Shown here piece by piece: positions 1 to 10,740 of a DNA stretch of 64,000 bases. This DNA comes from Diplodia intermedia (lineage: Eukaryota > Ascomycota > Dothideomycetes > Botryosphaeriales > Botryosphaeriaceae). The stretch covers positions 1 to 64,000 of the forward strand of contig JAKEKT010000137.1 in assembly GCA_021495925.1 (NCBI GenBank), read 5' to 3'. Both the position numbers and the translations under genes were made by a program. The notes below the pieces were generated by a model that was given only the letters and a program-made list of their open reading frames with translations, was not told the DNA's origin and made no database searches. How positions within the stretch are numbered: the first letter of the stretch is position 1; each line of letters opens with the position of its first letter.

Positions 1-204
1 GGAAGGATTTTCTGGGGAAAGAATCGCCGCCCGGGAATGAAGTGATTTGAGTTGTTATTCCCCCCCTCATCCAGCCCCTCCGAGACGGCGAGCGGCGAGC
101 AGCAGCCAGTCGAACACCACTACCACCACCCCGCCGCGAGCGCCTAGAACGTGCATTTGCCGCCAAAGGCAGCGGCCGAGTTGGCGACGGAGAGGGAGGG
201 GGGT

Positions 205-1053
205 TTGATGCTACGTGCCTTCGCCGTAGCCGCGCACGCCGAAGATGATGGCGACCATGAAGACGGCGATCCAGGTGCCGATGTCGATGTCTTTGGCGCC
301 TTCTCAGAACTGGATCGTTATTCCAGCGGCGGTGATCTCGAAGGGGAGGATCAGAAGGTAGTCCCATCCAATTGCAAAGCCCCTGATACGCTGTCAGCAC
401 TTCGACATTGCGAGGCTTTGAAGCAGGCATACATACCACGCAGGGTCGAGAAAGCGAGCCGTGCAGATGTAGCAGGCGCCATTGACGGGGTATAGGACGG
501 CCGGCTCTCCAAGGGCTCGCATTGCGCAAAGCAGCATGAAGCCTACAGGCCGTCGGCGATCATTTTGTGCAGTTGTTGAGCGGATGGAGACGAACCGACG
601 ATGATGGACCCAATCGTCTGCCATGCTTGCAGTTGGCTATGGACCCTCTATGACCAGTATAGAATTATTCCAGTCGAGCATACGCACCAGACTGCCGGAA
701 CCACCGGTGCTCAGCGCACTACCAGATTCTACGAAGAGACCGGCGCCGATCGAGCCGCCTGTCATCACAGACGGACACAGGGATCGTCAGTGATTATTTC
801 TGAAATTGGGGTGCCCCGGTTTGATGGTTGAGGGACATGCACGTACCAATTTCAACCATCTGCATATGGCGGCCTTGCAGCGCGCGTGCCAGCGGTGTGG
901 CGGGGCCGATTCGACGATGGCGGCCGTGCCATGATGCCTAGGGGACGAGCTGCCTCCGGTGACTTTGCGCACCGGCTCGCCTCCGTCGTCCGTGTGCTTC
1001 TCTTCATCGACCGGCTTTCGCAACTCGCCGGAATAGTATCGGGGAATCGGCAT
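205..1053 (-). pseudogene. Amino-acid permease (YAT/APC family) relic
   Basis: Read on the minus strand, fragments follow the N-terminal half of a fungal amino-acid permease in order. There is a leader ending RHMQMVEIG, then GSIGAGLFVESGSALSTGG, then GFMLLCAMRALGE, then GACYICTARFLDPAW, then GFAIGWDYLLILPFE, then KDIDIGTWIAVF and FGVRGYGE. Recognisable introns separate them (for example GTACGT near 851 and GTATGT near 437). It is dead: a TGA sits where the family has Trp after ITIQF (about 309), the leader needs a frame change, and nothing recognisable follows GYGE, so most membrane helices are missing. The family imports amino acids at the plasma membrane. Identity rests on motif order; the exact limits are approximate. 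Confidence 0.7.
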
Positions 1054-4005
1054 AATGGATAGTGGAGTGGATAAGGGAAACAAGCAGTAAAAACTTTACG
1101 TGTGGATATTGATAGACGGGGGCTCGAGGATGTTTGGTCTCAAGCTACTGACGGATAGGGCAATGGAGACCTGGGTGATAAGGCGAGAAGCGGAGAAGAA
1201 AGAAAGCTCGCATGGGGAGGCAGGCACTGGTAGCAGAAGAGCAGCAAAATAAAGCCGTCGCACCGCAGATCAGACCCAATGCAAGCGGAATCTAGAGGAT
1301 CATCCTGAAGTCTGCTGGTTTGGGAAGTTTCAGCTGCAGAAAGAATTCGGGGCAGCATTGGCTTGGCTACATCCAGACAGCGAGCGTGACACCGAGGGCG
1401 AGCCCGCGTTGGGACGTCATCAAAACGGTGCTACCTACCGGCTGGCTCGCTGTGACACGACGTCGGGGAAATAAAGCTGGCATAGTCGCATGCGGGTCGC
1501 GCTGCAGTTGTGCCGGAGTAGATGGTGTTACCAGTCATGTTCTGGCCCATTGGAAACGGGTGTGGAGAGTTGCAAAAGCTTCGCTGCTTGAGGGTGCTTG
1601 CGGGGAAGGCTACTTGGAAGCTTGGGTCAATTGCACCACTTCCTGCTGCACCAGCCGCCGCTGCAACGAGTCTGAGAGTCGATATGATCTCAGTCGGAAT
1701 TTCATTTCGAAACTCACTGTCTCAGTTTGAGTCCCAGCTCTGCCCAGCCAAAGGAATGCTCCGCAAAGTATGGCATCTCCGGCGCCGTTTTTGCACTGCT
1801 ACTTACGCCAGACGAGAAGCGGCTTTAATGGGTGCCACAAGGTTGAATCGGAGCCGAGAAAGGTACATGCTTGTACTACCCAGCATCAGCCCCCGCTTGC
1901 TTGTTGATGCTCCCACCCATGCTCAGCTACACTATCTCACTTCGATCTGCATAGCCAAGTGGCTTTTTCTACGCGCAGTTTTGCCTATTAACCATTTTTC
2001 ATAGGGCATAAACCAAAGTTCAAACGTATTTTCCAGCTCCACTACAAAGGCTCATGTGGTACCGTCATCACGCGCCACTTCTCAAAGTTATGCACTGCGT
2101 TAGAAGGGTTTGCACGAGAGACGGTCCTTACTTTTCTTCGCGGCTGTCAAGTAACAGTTAGCTATCGTCGGCTCGCCTAGGACGACACGCCTTTGCGTAT
2201 TCGTTACTGCAGAATGCAAACAAGGTAGTACATACCATCATTTGCACGTGTTTCACAAGTTTTCTCTGGATTGTCGTACAGTTTTCTGTACTTGTTGCAC
2301 AGGCTGGGGCGTCCTCAGACCGCACTTGTTGTACACGGCCGGAAGATGCCTTGCTTGACGGCTAAGATTCATGCGACTGTGTGCGGTTGTGGCTGGCATG
2401 GCTTACGGCACATGGCAAAGCGGTAGCGCCATAAGCCAATCATTTTAGACACCACGATGCGTATCACAGGTTGTACGAATTTAACAAAGTTTTGTGAGTA
2501 TGGTAGAAGCTCTATCAGTAGATGGGTAAAGTTGAAAAAAAACTTTCCGGCGCATACTCCGGGCAAATACCACAGTTCCTTCCAGTCCACAGTTTGGTTG
2601 GAGGCATCCTTCAGTACGACAGCCCTTTTAGTAAGCACGGAATTGTAGTAGAAGCACGTGCTGACCATTTCGATTGCTATCTACTGCTGCAACGCTCATA
2701 TTGTAACACCATCCTTCGTGTCGGTATAGTGTTCACTAATACGTTATCATATGCGCCAATACTCCGATAGGGCCCTGAAGACTACTCCTGCTTTAGTCTG
2801 GTGTAAATGGCCACGAGGCTCTTAGCAAGGCCAGTGGAGTTGATAGGGGATCAAATGCCGCGACAGTGGGTTACCAAGACTTTGCCCCTTCCCGCGTGTC
2901 CCATGAGGGCCGTCGCCTTTGATGTAGGGAGACTCGAGATACCAGACTGCTCCATCACCTCCTCATAGACGCAGAATTCGCATCACAAGCGTCAAGTGAC
3001 TATACAAGGCGATGAGCGTGCCCAGGACCAGGTAACTGTCCGCAAGGTCACGGATATCTGCAGTCAAGCCCGCCGATCCTTTGTTTCGCCTAACACTAGG
3101 GTAATCTCCCGATGAGGATATTCTGTCGATTGCGTAGTTAGTGGCGCAGTCGGCTCTCTTCGATCATACTTTCGCAACAATCACAGAAAGCGTTGAGATT
3201 TGGGACATCAACACTTTGTGACGGCACAAAACATGTCACTTACAGCTCGAGAGTAATCTTTCACGTTGTGACAGGGGAGTCGCATGATGATTCCGGGAAG
3301 TGTTGCGATGGCGGGAAATGGATTGCACGTTCCACGAGTGGAAGCAGGCGGCCCGTCCCAGGCGCGACGTCATTCGGCACTCGATTCGTGGTACTGGATT
3401 CAACTCAGCACGCCTGATGGCTTGCATAGCGCCATCATCACGAACTTGGCTTGTGGTTGTCTGGCGGCAGTTGTTGTCGCGGGACTTCCCGAGCAGAGCA
3501 TGTTTCCCGAGTGGGTGAAAAGGGAAATAAGCGGCGAGAGACGAAGCCGAGACTGGGCGACGGAGCCGTCAGATTTGGCTCGAACCGGCGAAAATTGCGG
3601 CAGATGAACATCAGCGGGCATGCTAGCCGCACAAGCCTCCCCCACCCCCGCTTCCCCAGAATCCCACCCCACGTTCTCCGGATTTTCGACGGAAGGAAAC
3701 TAGGTGTCGCCTCATGGGCATGCCGGGTTGGAAGACGGGAGCGGTGATTGGACGGCATGGACGACTACGGGCAGAGTGGCTGCCGCGCGCTATGCAAGCT
3801 GCCAGTGCGGCTAGCCCGGTCCAGAGCCGCGCAGTCAGATTTAACCTCGCAATAGCATCCGGGGAAAGCATTGACGGCTTGGCCTGGAAACAGATGCTGG
3901 GTTTGCAGATCGACTCCAAAATCTATATAACCCACCGCCATCCCAGCTCCAACCCAATTCCCACTGCAGGCCAAGTCTATCTTCTCTCCTCCCCAACAAC
4001 TTAAA
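1054..4005. other. Gene-poor stretch and inositol-transporter promoter
   Basis: I see no convincing gene here. Short open frames on both strands lack domains, signal peptides or consistent splice joins. Base composition becomes more AT-rich around 2200-2760. The right end carries promoter-like sequence for the next gene: a TATA-like CTATATAA near 3931 and a pyrimidine-rich CTTCTCTCCTCCCC run near 3980. Confidence 0.5.
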
Positions 4006-4053
4006 ATGATGACCGACCACAAGAAGACGGTGCTCGAGCACGACACGCTCTAG
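4006..4053 (+). promoter_or_regulatory. In-frame upstream ORF or broken N-terminus of the transporter
   Basis: Two adjacent ATGs at 4006 and 4009 open a 15-residue frame ending in TAG at 4051-4053. This frame is the same as that of the transporter start at 4063. The stop therefore separates a charged leader (MMTDHKKTVLEHDTL) from DKIMSEKVEY of the main protein. Either it is an upstream ORF that limits translation, or the original start was 4006 and a CAG or GAG codon became TAG. The first ATG has adenine at -3, a favourable context, so scanning ribosomes would often meet the stop first. Confidence 0.6.
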
Positions 4054-4062
4054 GACAAAATC

Positions 4063-5712
4063 ATGTCGGAGAAGGTCGAGTACGCATCGACCGAGGACCT
4101 CGAAACACCCATTGACGACTCCATCGAAGACACCAAGGTCGGTTCCTTCATCTGGCTCGTTGCCCTCTGCGCATCCATTGCCGGCGCCCTGTTCGGATAC
4201 GACACTGGCATCATCTCGGCCGTGCTCGTCTACATAGGCAGCAGTCTCGGCCACGAACTGCCCGCCAACGAGAAGGAACTGATCACTTCCCTATGCTCTG
4301 GCGGCGCATTCTGTGGCGCCATCATTGCTGGCCTGACGGCTGATCGCTACGGACGCAAGGCCGCCATCTACGCCAAGTAAGTGACACCGTGACCGAGATG
4401 GGAGGAAACAGATGCTCATCGCCCCCTAGCTGCGTCCTCTTCACCATCGGCGCAATCATCCAGGCCGCATCGTACACGCTCGCGCAAATGGCAGTCGGCA
4501 GACTCATTGTCGGATTCGGTGTCGGTTCAGCCGCCATGGTGGTACGTAAAGCCTCGCCTCGACACACCTCTCTCGCGCTCGAACTGACGGCGGAACGCAC
4601 AGGTCCCCATGTACATCGCAGAGATCGCGCCGACCAAGGTGCGCGGCCGCATGGTCGGGCTCAACAACATGTCCATCACGGGCGGCCAGGTCATCTCGTA
4701 CGGCATCGGGGCCGCCTTCGCCCACGCGCCGCACGGCTGGCGCTACATGGTCGGGCTCGGCGGCGCGCCGTCCGTCGTCCTCGCGTGCCTGCTGCCCTTC
4801 TGCCCGGAGTCGCCGCGCCAGCTGGTCTTCCGCGGCCGGCTCGACGAGGCCGAGCGCGTCGTCGCCCGCATCTACAAGCACGCCTCGCCCGAGCAGGTCC
4901 GGGACAAGGTCCGCCTCATCGCGCGCTCCGTCGAGCGGGCGCGCGAAGTCACCGAAGGCAAGTCCGCGTGGCACCTCGTCAAGAAGCTGCACACGGTCCC
5001 GTCCAACTTCCGCGCGCTGGTGTGCGCCTGCGGCCTCATGGTCGTCAGCCAGATGTCGGGCTTCAACACGCTCATGTACTACTCGTCGACGCTGTTCGCG
5101 CTCGTCGGCTTCGCCAACCCCGTCGCCGTCGGCCTCGTCGTCGCCGGCACCAACTTCGTCATGACCTGGGTCAACGCCATGGCCGTCGACCCGTGGGGCC
5201 GGCGCCGCGTGCTGGTCGGCACCGTGTGGGGCATGGCGGCCGGCCTGCTGGCCGTCGCCGTCGCCTTCGCCTTCATCCCGGTCGACACGGACACGTTGGC
5301 CATCGCCGACGCAAGGGTCACGCCGCCCGCCGTCGTCGTGCTCATCTTCGTCGTGTGGTTCGTCTTCTTCTACGGCGTCTCCGTCGGCAACACGGCGTGG
5401 ATGTCCGTCGACTTCTTCCCCATGGAGGTGCGCGCCGTCGGCGCCATGTTCATGACTTGCTGCTGCTGGGGCTCCAACATCATCGTCAGCTCCACCTTCC
5501 TGACCATGATGAAGAGCATGACCCCGAGCGGTGCCTTTGGTTTTTACGCCGCCATCTGCGGCGTCGGTTGGGTCCTCATCATCTTCTTCTACCCCGAGGT
5601 CAGCGGCTTGACGCTCGAGGAGATCCAGGAGGTGTTCAAGCATGGCTTCGGTGTGAAGTATACTAGGGAGCTCAGGAAGGAGAGGAAGGCCGCTGCCAAG
5701 AGCCACGCATGA
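4063..5712 (+). CDS. MFS transporter, myo-inositol type
   Basis: Three exons (4063-4376, 4430-4541, 4603-5712) join in frame to 511 residues. The introns are GTAAGT...CTAG and GTACGT...CAG. The protein has the 12-helix sugar-porter layout: GYDTGIISA at the end of helix 1, DRYGRKAAI, GRLIVGFGVG, then VPMYIAEIAPTKVRGR, SPRQL, WGRRRVL in the second half, and a conserved PEVSGLTLEEIQ near the C-terminus. The GQVISYGIG segment after TKVRGR resembles yeast Itr1/Itr2-type inositol porters more than hexose porters. It should be a proton-coupled polyol or inositol importer in the plasma membrane; the substrate is inferred. Codon use is strongly GC-ending in exon 3. The in-frame stop upstream (4051) may lower or abolish use of a longer N-terminus. 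Confidence 0.9.
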
Positions 5713-6167
5713 GCGAATTTTCTAGTGATGGGGGGTTTCTTTTTCACGACTTGAAGATGTGATAGGTCTTTTATGATGGCGCGAGAGGCATGGTGTTGCT
5801 GTAGACATTTTCCGCTCGATGGCATGACTGTGGACGTAGAACATGTAGATGATTATACGAACTTTTCAACCTTACATTTGACTGATATCAATCCTTTTAA
5901 CTTTGTGTAGCAGCAGAAATCCTGTTAAGTGATGCATTCGAGAAGTGAAGGCTTAGTTGTTGGACTGCATAGCCAGTAAATGGGCTCACTGCGCCTGCTG
6001 AACAAGACCAAGAGAAGTACTCCGTACATCATTCTGCTTCAGCAAAGCGCTAATTGCTCCACGGCGAAAACCGCCCAGTATGAATTGTCATCTTCCATAA
6101 GATAACGGCCCGTCGCCGCTGGCTTCCCATGGCCCCAGCCTCGTCACAAACACCAGACAGCATCCAC
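5713..6167. other. Short convergent spacer
   Basis: Spacer between convergent genes, moderately AT-rich. It presumably holds both 3' ends; I see no gene. Confidence 0.5.
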
Positions 6168-6771
6168 TCAATCGCCGCCACCCCCGGCCCCCTCGAGCTC
6201 CCCCAGCACCGCCGAAAAACACCGCAGCTCCACCGTCACGACCTCGACCTCGGCGCCCCTCTCCCTCAGCGCCTCGACCGCCCGCACAAACCCCGTCTGC
6301 CACAGGTCACCCCCCTCCCCCTCCCCTTCTCCCTCGCGATCCTCCTCCCCCCTCAGCACCAGCGCCTCCCGCTCGCACCCGTCCCCGCAGTCGCGCCTTC
6401 CCGCGTCCTTGAACCGCGCCATCGCGTCCGCGTCCGCCCAGCTGTACGCGTGCAGCACCACCTTCACCCCGCCTCCTCCCTCTTCCTCCGCATGCGAGGG
6501 TCGCGCCGTGCTGCGGCTGCGGCTGCCCATCCGGTGCGATGCGAGGTCGGCGGGCCCCCCGTGCAGGTTGTCGCTTTGTGCGGTCTCGAAGAAGGAGGTT
6601 AGTTGGGCGAGGGGTGTGGCGAAGGGGGAGGGGGAGGGGGAGGGGGAGGAAGAGGAAGAGGAAGAGTATAGTTCGGATTCGTCGTCTTCCCCGGCGCACG
6701 TGCTGCAGGGGGTGCTGTGGGCGAAGAAGCGTCGGCCGCAGTGGCAGTTGGGATCGCGGTAGTCGTTGTTT

Positions 6772-6804
<33 letters not shown>

Positions 6805-7478
6805 TCGTCGTTGTTCCTGTTGTCGGCCGGTATCTCATTTGCGTCGTCGTCGTCGTCGTTGTTGTTGGCCGCCATCTCGTCGTGGACATCGACCCATGAC
6901 GAAAACGACGACGACGAAGAAGAAGAAGACGATGAGACGTCGCGTAAAAGGCAGTGACGGTGCGTCTGACGGATCCTGCGGTTGGGATTCTCGTCGTCGG
7001 ACTCATCGCTGTCTTCATCATCAAGACCGGACTCTTCGTACTCGGGGATGCGGAGGACCGCGAGCTCCTGCACACGCTCGCGGTTATGACCGTAACTGGT
7101 TGGGAGCGGCCTCGCGAAGTCGACGACGTCGACGCGAGGTGCGGACCGGAGGTAGGGTGTTATCGGCATGTAGATGGGTGATTCTTGCTCTAGCCCGAGC
7201 TGGACGGCACTCTCGCCGCTTGACCGGTCATAGCCTGGTGTTGCTCTTGTGTGAGTTTCTGGTCGCATTGGGCCGTAAGTGAGAAACGTACATATCAGGA
7301 CGACTGCTTTCTCCGGGTCATCGAGGTGCGGTCCGGCGAAAATGTAACCGTATTCGGCTTCGGGGCTGGTGAAGAATTCGTAGATGTTGACAAGACACTG
7401 GTTCACCGGGGTCTCTAGGTCTGTGAAACGGCTGCCTGGCAGAAAGTGCAGCTGCACCAGACCTACGGATTTGGGCAT
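6168..7478 (-). CDS. Hypothetical acidic low-complexity protein
   Basis: A 436-residue open frame begins at an ATG 45-60 bases downstream of a TATA-like element (7521-7535, minus strand). Residues 1-65 look folded (MPKSVGLVQLHFLPGS...GYIFAGPHLDD). The middle is dominated by Ser runs, Asp/Asn runs and a DTDTDTDT repeat, encoded by GGTGTC/CGTC repeats, and then a CHCGRRFF...CSTC cluster that could bind metal. The C-terminal 80 residues look folded again. A 57-base in-frame intron is likely at 7235-7291 (GTACGT, CTCAC branch, CAG); removing it gives 417 residues and joins LI to CYDRSS. The N-terminus might be a dimeric alpha/beta-barrel, but I do not recognise the family and assign no function. 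Confidence 0.65.
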
Positions 7479-8115
7479 GTTGAAGCTTGTGGTTTGCGGA
7501 GGACGCGGCGTGCTCTCTCCACTTATATAATTTTAGTTGCCGCTCAGCCCCCAACTACTCAACATGAGTCATCACTGTCACCTCCACGCATTGCATGCGT
7601 ATTTTGGGTCAACACCATTTCTGCCTTGACTTCACATTTCTTGAAAGGGTAATTCATCTTCTGCAGAATTGCCAAGATGTGCGTTGCTCAGCTACGCCCC
7701 GGTGGAGGCTATAGTTGGAAACACTTGCAACACCGCGATCGGCAGCTGTGCCGCATGAAAAATTGCCTCCTGTGCCTCATCCAACACCAACCGACACCAT
7801 GCACAGCACATCTCTGCTTTGCCAGCCAGCGGAGCACCCTTCGTCTTTGGTGCCGCCAACAGCGACATCCAATGCAATATGTTGGCACTTTCGGTCGTTT
7901 TCATCCGTATCCGTCCTGGCAGAGTGCCTGTGATGCAGAGAGGAGAGGGGAGAACGAGAAGGCCAGCATGATTATAAGATGGACATTTGGAAAGGCTATG
8001 ATTACATGTTCCTCCTCTACGAACAAGCTCTCCAAAACCAGATTCCATACCTATCTCCCTTCATTGTCAATCAATTACACCTTCTATCAGCTTTTCTTTC
8101 CAAAGCCTAGCAAAG
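7479..8115. other. Divergent promoter spacer
   Basis: Spacer between divergent genes. It holds the TATA-like TTATATAA at about 7523-7530 for the minus-strand gene and a GATTATAAGATGG element near 7969 for the plus-strand gene. I see no gene. Confidence 0.5.
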
Positions 8116-9682
8116 ATGAAACTCTTGCTTCTATCTTCCGTGCTTTCTCTGAGCTTTGCCTGGCCCGCTCCATATAACCATTCATCGGTTGATTTAATAA
8201 GAAGCATACACCAGTTCTCTAGGCGGGCTGCGTCCCCAGCATTCTACCCCTGGCCGGGGAAGCTAGAGAAAGGCGGTTGCGACGATTACCTTGACATCAT
8301 CAACGAGGCTTATGACTAAGTAAGGGATCACAAGCCAGCACAAACCATCGGGATCTATATATCTTTTCGAGTATTTGCGAGAGCCTAGCTAACAAGCTTG
8401 CATCCAGGCCATGGAGATGACAGTCCAAGCCCAGAATGCGTTGGATATGCTGATGTCTACCCGACCGAATAGCGGTAGTGACGCTTCTAGCGATGAATTT
8501 AATAGGGTATAGTAGAGATTTCGAGATTGTTGCTGCAACTGCACTGGCTGATGGTATCAGGCGCTCAAATGGGACAAATACCGGAACTCTGTTAAAGATC
8601 TGTTCAACATCGACGTCGACACATAGAAGGGCCCGGACGATGCTGCGAAGGGTATGATCGAACGCGCGAAAAGTGAGTGTATTATGTGTGACAGATCTTT
8701 GTAGCTTTCAACGGCGCTGATGTAGAGTATTTCTAAACACGCAGACATGTTTAGTCTCATTCGCGATAACAATGTCTAGCCGAAGTCGATGGACAAGGAA
8801 AAGCCGCGGCTGTTCTGCGGGGAGAACGGAATAGAGACGCTCGACGAGGGAGAAAAGCTGCGCGATTTAGATAAGAAAGCTGTCGGTGAGTATCAAAAAT
8901 AGCCACTGTCTCGGAGTCGATCATGCTGACTCTCTTTACAGGCAAGTACGGGGCCTGGGTACTTCCGTCCTATCATCCGAAGGGAAATAAAGATGACACG
9001 AAGAAAATCTCCAGAAAACTAGTTAATAAGGGTAAGGGTTTTAAGGGCCATGATCATCCCTGCAAGGCAGGAGGTGACAAAGTTCTTGCCTACACCTTGA
9101 ACAAGGGAAATTCTATCTTTATTTGCAATGGCGGTATGGAAAAAGAAGCAACATTGGTTGCTCTAGAGGAGGGTAAAACCATGGCGAAGACGTTGCAGAA
9201 GCATAGGGCTTTGAGCGACACGCTACTGCATGAGATGTTCCATCTGTTCGAAGATAGTAGGTCTACTAGCTTTGGTCTTACTGGAGAGGTTTCTGTACTG
9301 ATAACGATACAAGTCGAGGACCTGCGCATAGTTAAATTCGCGCATAAGAGTTCCGACGAGCCGGAGTGGAAAGATGAAGACCAAAAGATTCCGAAGCGGG
9401 ATGAGGATCCAGTGTGAGTACACTTCGCTAATCGATCTACGACGGGGTAGTGCTAAGTATGCGTAGTTATGGCTATCTTCAGTCGTACCAGCTGGCGAAG
9501 TACGTTCCCGCCGATGCACTGGGGACTCCTGAGTATGTATCCGTTGATTCGAAATCAAACGAGCTGGCATGAAACTAATATGAGATAGGACTTTTGTATG
9601 GTTTGCGATATCTGTGTTCAATGAGGACTGGAAATTTGAAGGCAAGGACGGTGTGGCCAAGAAGATGGAATGGAAGAAATAG
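8116..9682 (+). pseudogene. Secreted HExxH metallopeptidase with three in-frame stops
   Basis: Seven exons (8116-8319, 8408-8506, 8561-8672, 8745-8885, 8942-9413, 9467-9532, 9589-9682) with consensus introns join to 396 codons without any frameshift. Residues 1-16 form a signal peptide (MKLLLLSSVLSLSFAW). Exon 5 encodes the zinc motif LLHEMFHLFED. The downstream exons encode YGYLQSYQLAKYV and TFVWFAISVF, which resembles the third zinc ligand and tail region of lysine-specific/deuterolysin-like (M35-like) fungal metallopeptidases. Three stops interrupt it: TAA at 8317, TAG at 8624 and TAG at 8777. Each is one C-to-T change from a Gln codon. Readthrough to full length is improbable, so I call a recent pseudogene of an extracellular protease. 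The exact peptidase family is inferred from motif order. Confidence 0.75.
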
Positions 9683-10740
9683 GGAAATCTGCTGGGTATC
9701 TTCGGACTGATACTTTTTTGCATTATACCCTAGCTCGGAAATGGTTTAACGCACATCGCGCGCTCTTCTCTCGCGTAATTTGAAGGGCTTTGGTTAATTG
9801 CCTTACAAACTAAACGAAGCTATCTTTGGGCTCTCGAACTCTACTTTCCGTGTCCATCTTTAACGTCTTCGTGCGCACCATCCTACACTTAACTGGTGCT
9901 AAAGTTCCTTTTTGCATCCTTTCAGCATTTCGTAGCATCAGGCTTCTACTAACTTGTCGAATGCGGGCTCCAGTGACCCGATAAGGTAGGGGCGAGCGTT
10001 TCTGATGGTCTACGGTGGGTCGCCCTATGGGTATGGAAGCCGTGTGGGCGTTTGGACGGCTGCATCCCTGACCGAGACATAGCACAAAGTATGATTACGA
10101 GGTGGCTCCTCCATATAGCATTCCGATCCTTTTCCAGGTAGCTCTAGGTGGTGGTTGATGATATAGATGGAAGTGTTGTCGAGGCCAGCAACGGACCGAG
10201 AAAGGGTGCAAGACGAAAGGTGTGAGGGCATCATCCGGTAGAAACGTGCCACATCAGCTAGTGTTCCCCTGGATGTTGATCAGACTCCAACAGCCCAATC
10301 GCTTTCGAGATGTGAAGTAGAGCCGAGAACCAGAGCGTCGGGTCACGTCCACGTGGTCCAGGCGGCCTGCCTAACGAGCCCAGAAGACCATTCATGAATA
10401 CTTTGGGAGCTGCTGTGTACTTCAACTGGCCTCTGGGAAGGAGCGGGTTACACGGATCGGAAAACGCAAGTGAGAATGGTATCACCCAGCCATACCGTGG
10501 AGGGAGGCACCTTTTCGTCCAACCTCCAACACGCGCGCACTGAGCCTCGCTTATGGTGGCTGCGCCGCATGCGCCGCAGGGTGACACGACTGAATACTAT
10601 TCCCTATTATATGGTCGAGTGCCCGCTGCTCCGCCCCCCTCTTATTTCGCACATTCGTAACTTTTCTCTCCCCGCGACCCCAAACTCTGTCAGGGACGTG
10701 AAACAACCTTGAGTCAAGACTGCCATACGAGGTCCACACA
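9683..10740. other. Intergenic, nothing recognised
   Basis: Several frames of 75-110 codons exist on the minus strand, but none shows a domain, signal peptide or joinable exons. The region presumably carries the promoter of the methyltransferase gene; the stretch CTATTATATGG near 10604 is the only TATA-like element I noticed. Confidence 0.4.

Noticed and set aside
4504..5706. 400-codon minus-strand frame
   Set aside because: It is antisense to the inositol-type transporter and consists of charged low-complexity sequence.
8317..8779. Reassignment of TAA/TAG to glutamine
   Set aside because: Other genes in the window use TAA/TAG/TGA as normal ends, so a changed genetic code is not tenable; mutation is simpler.
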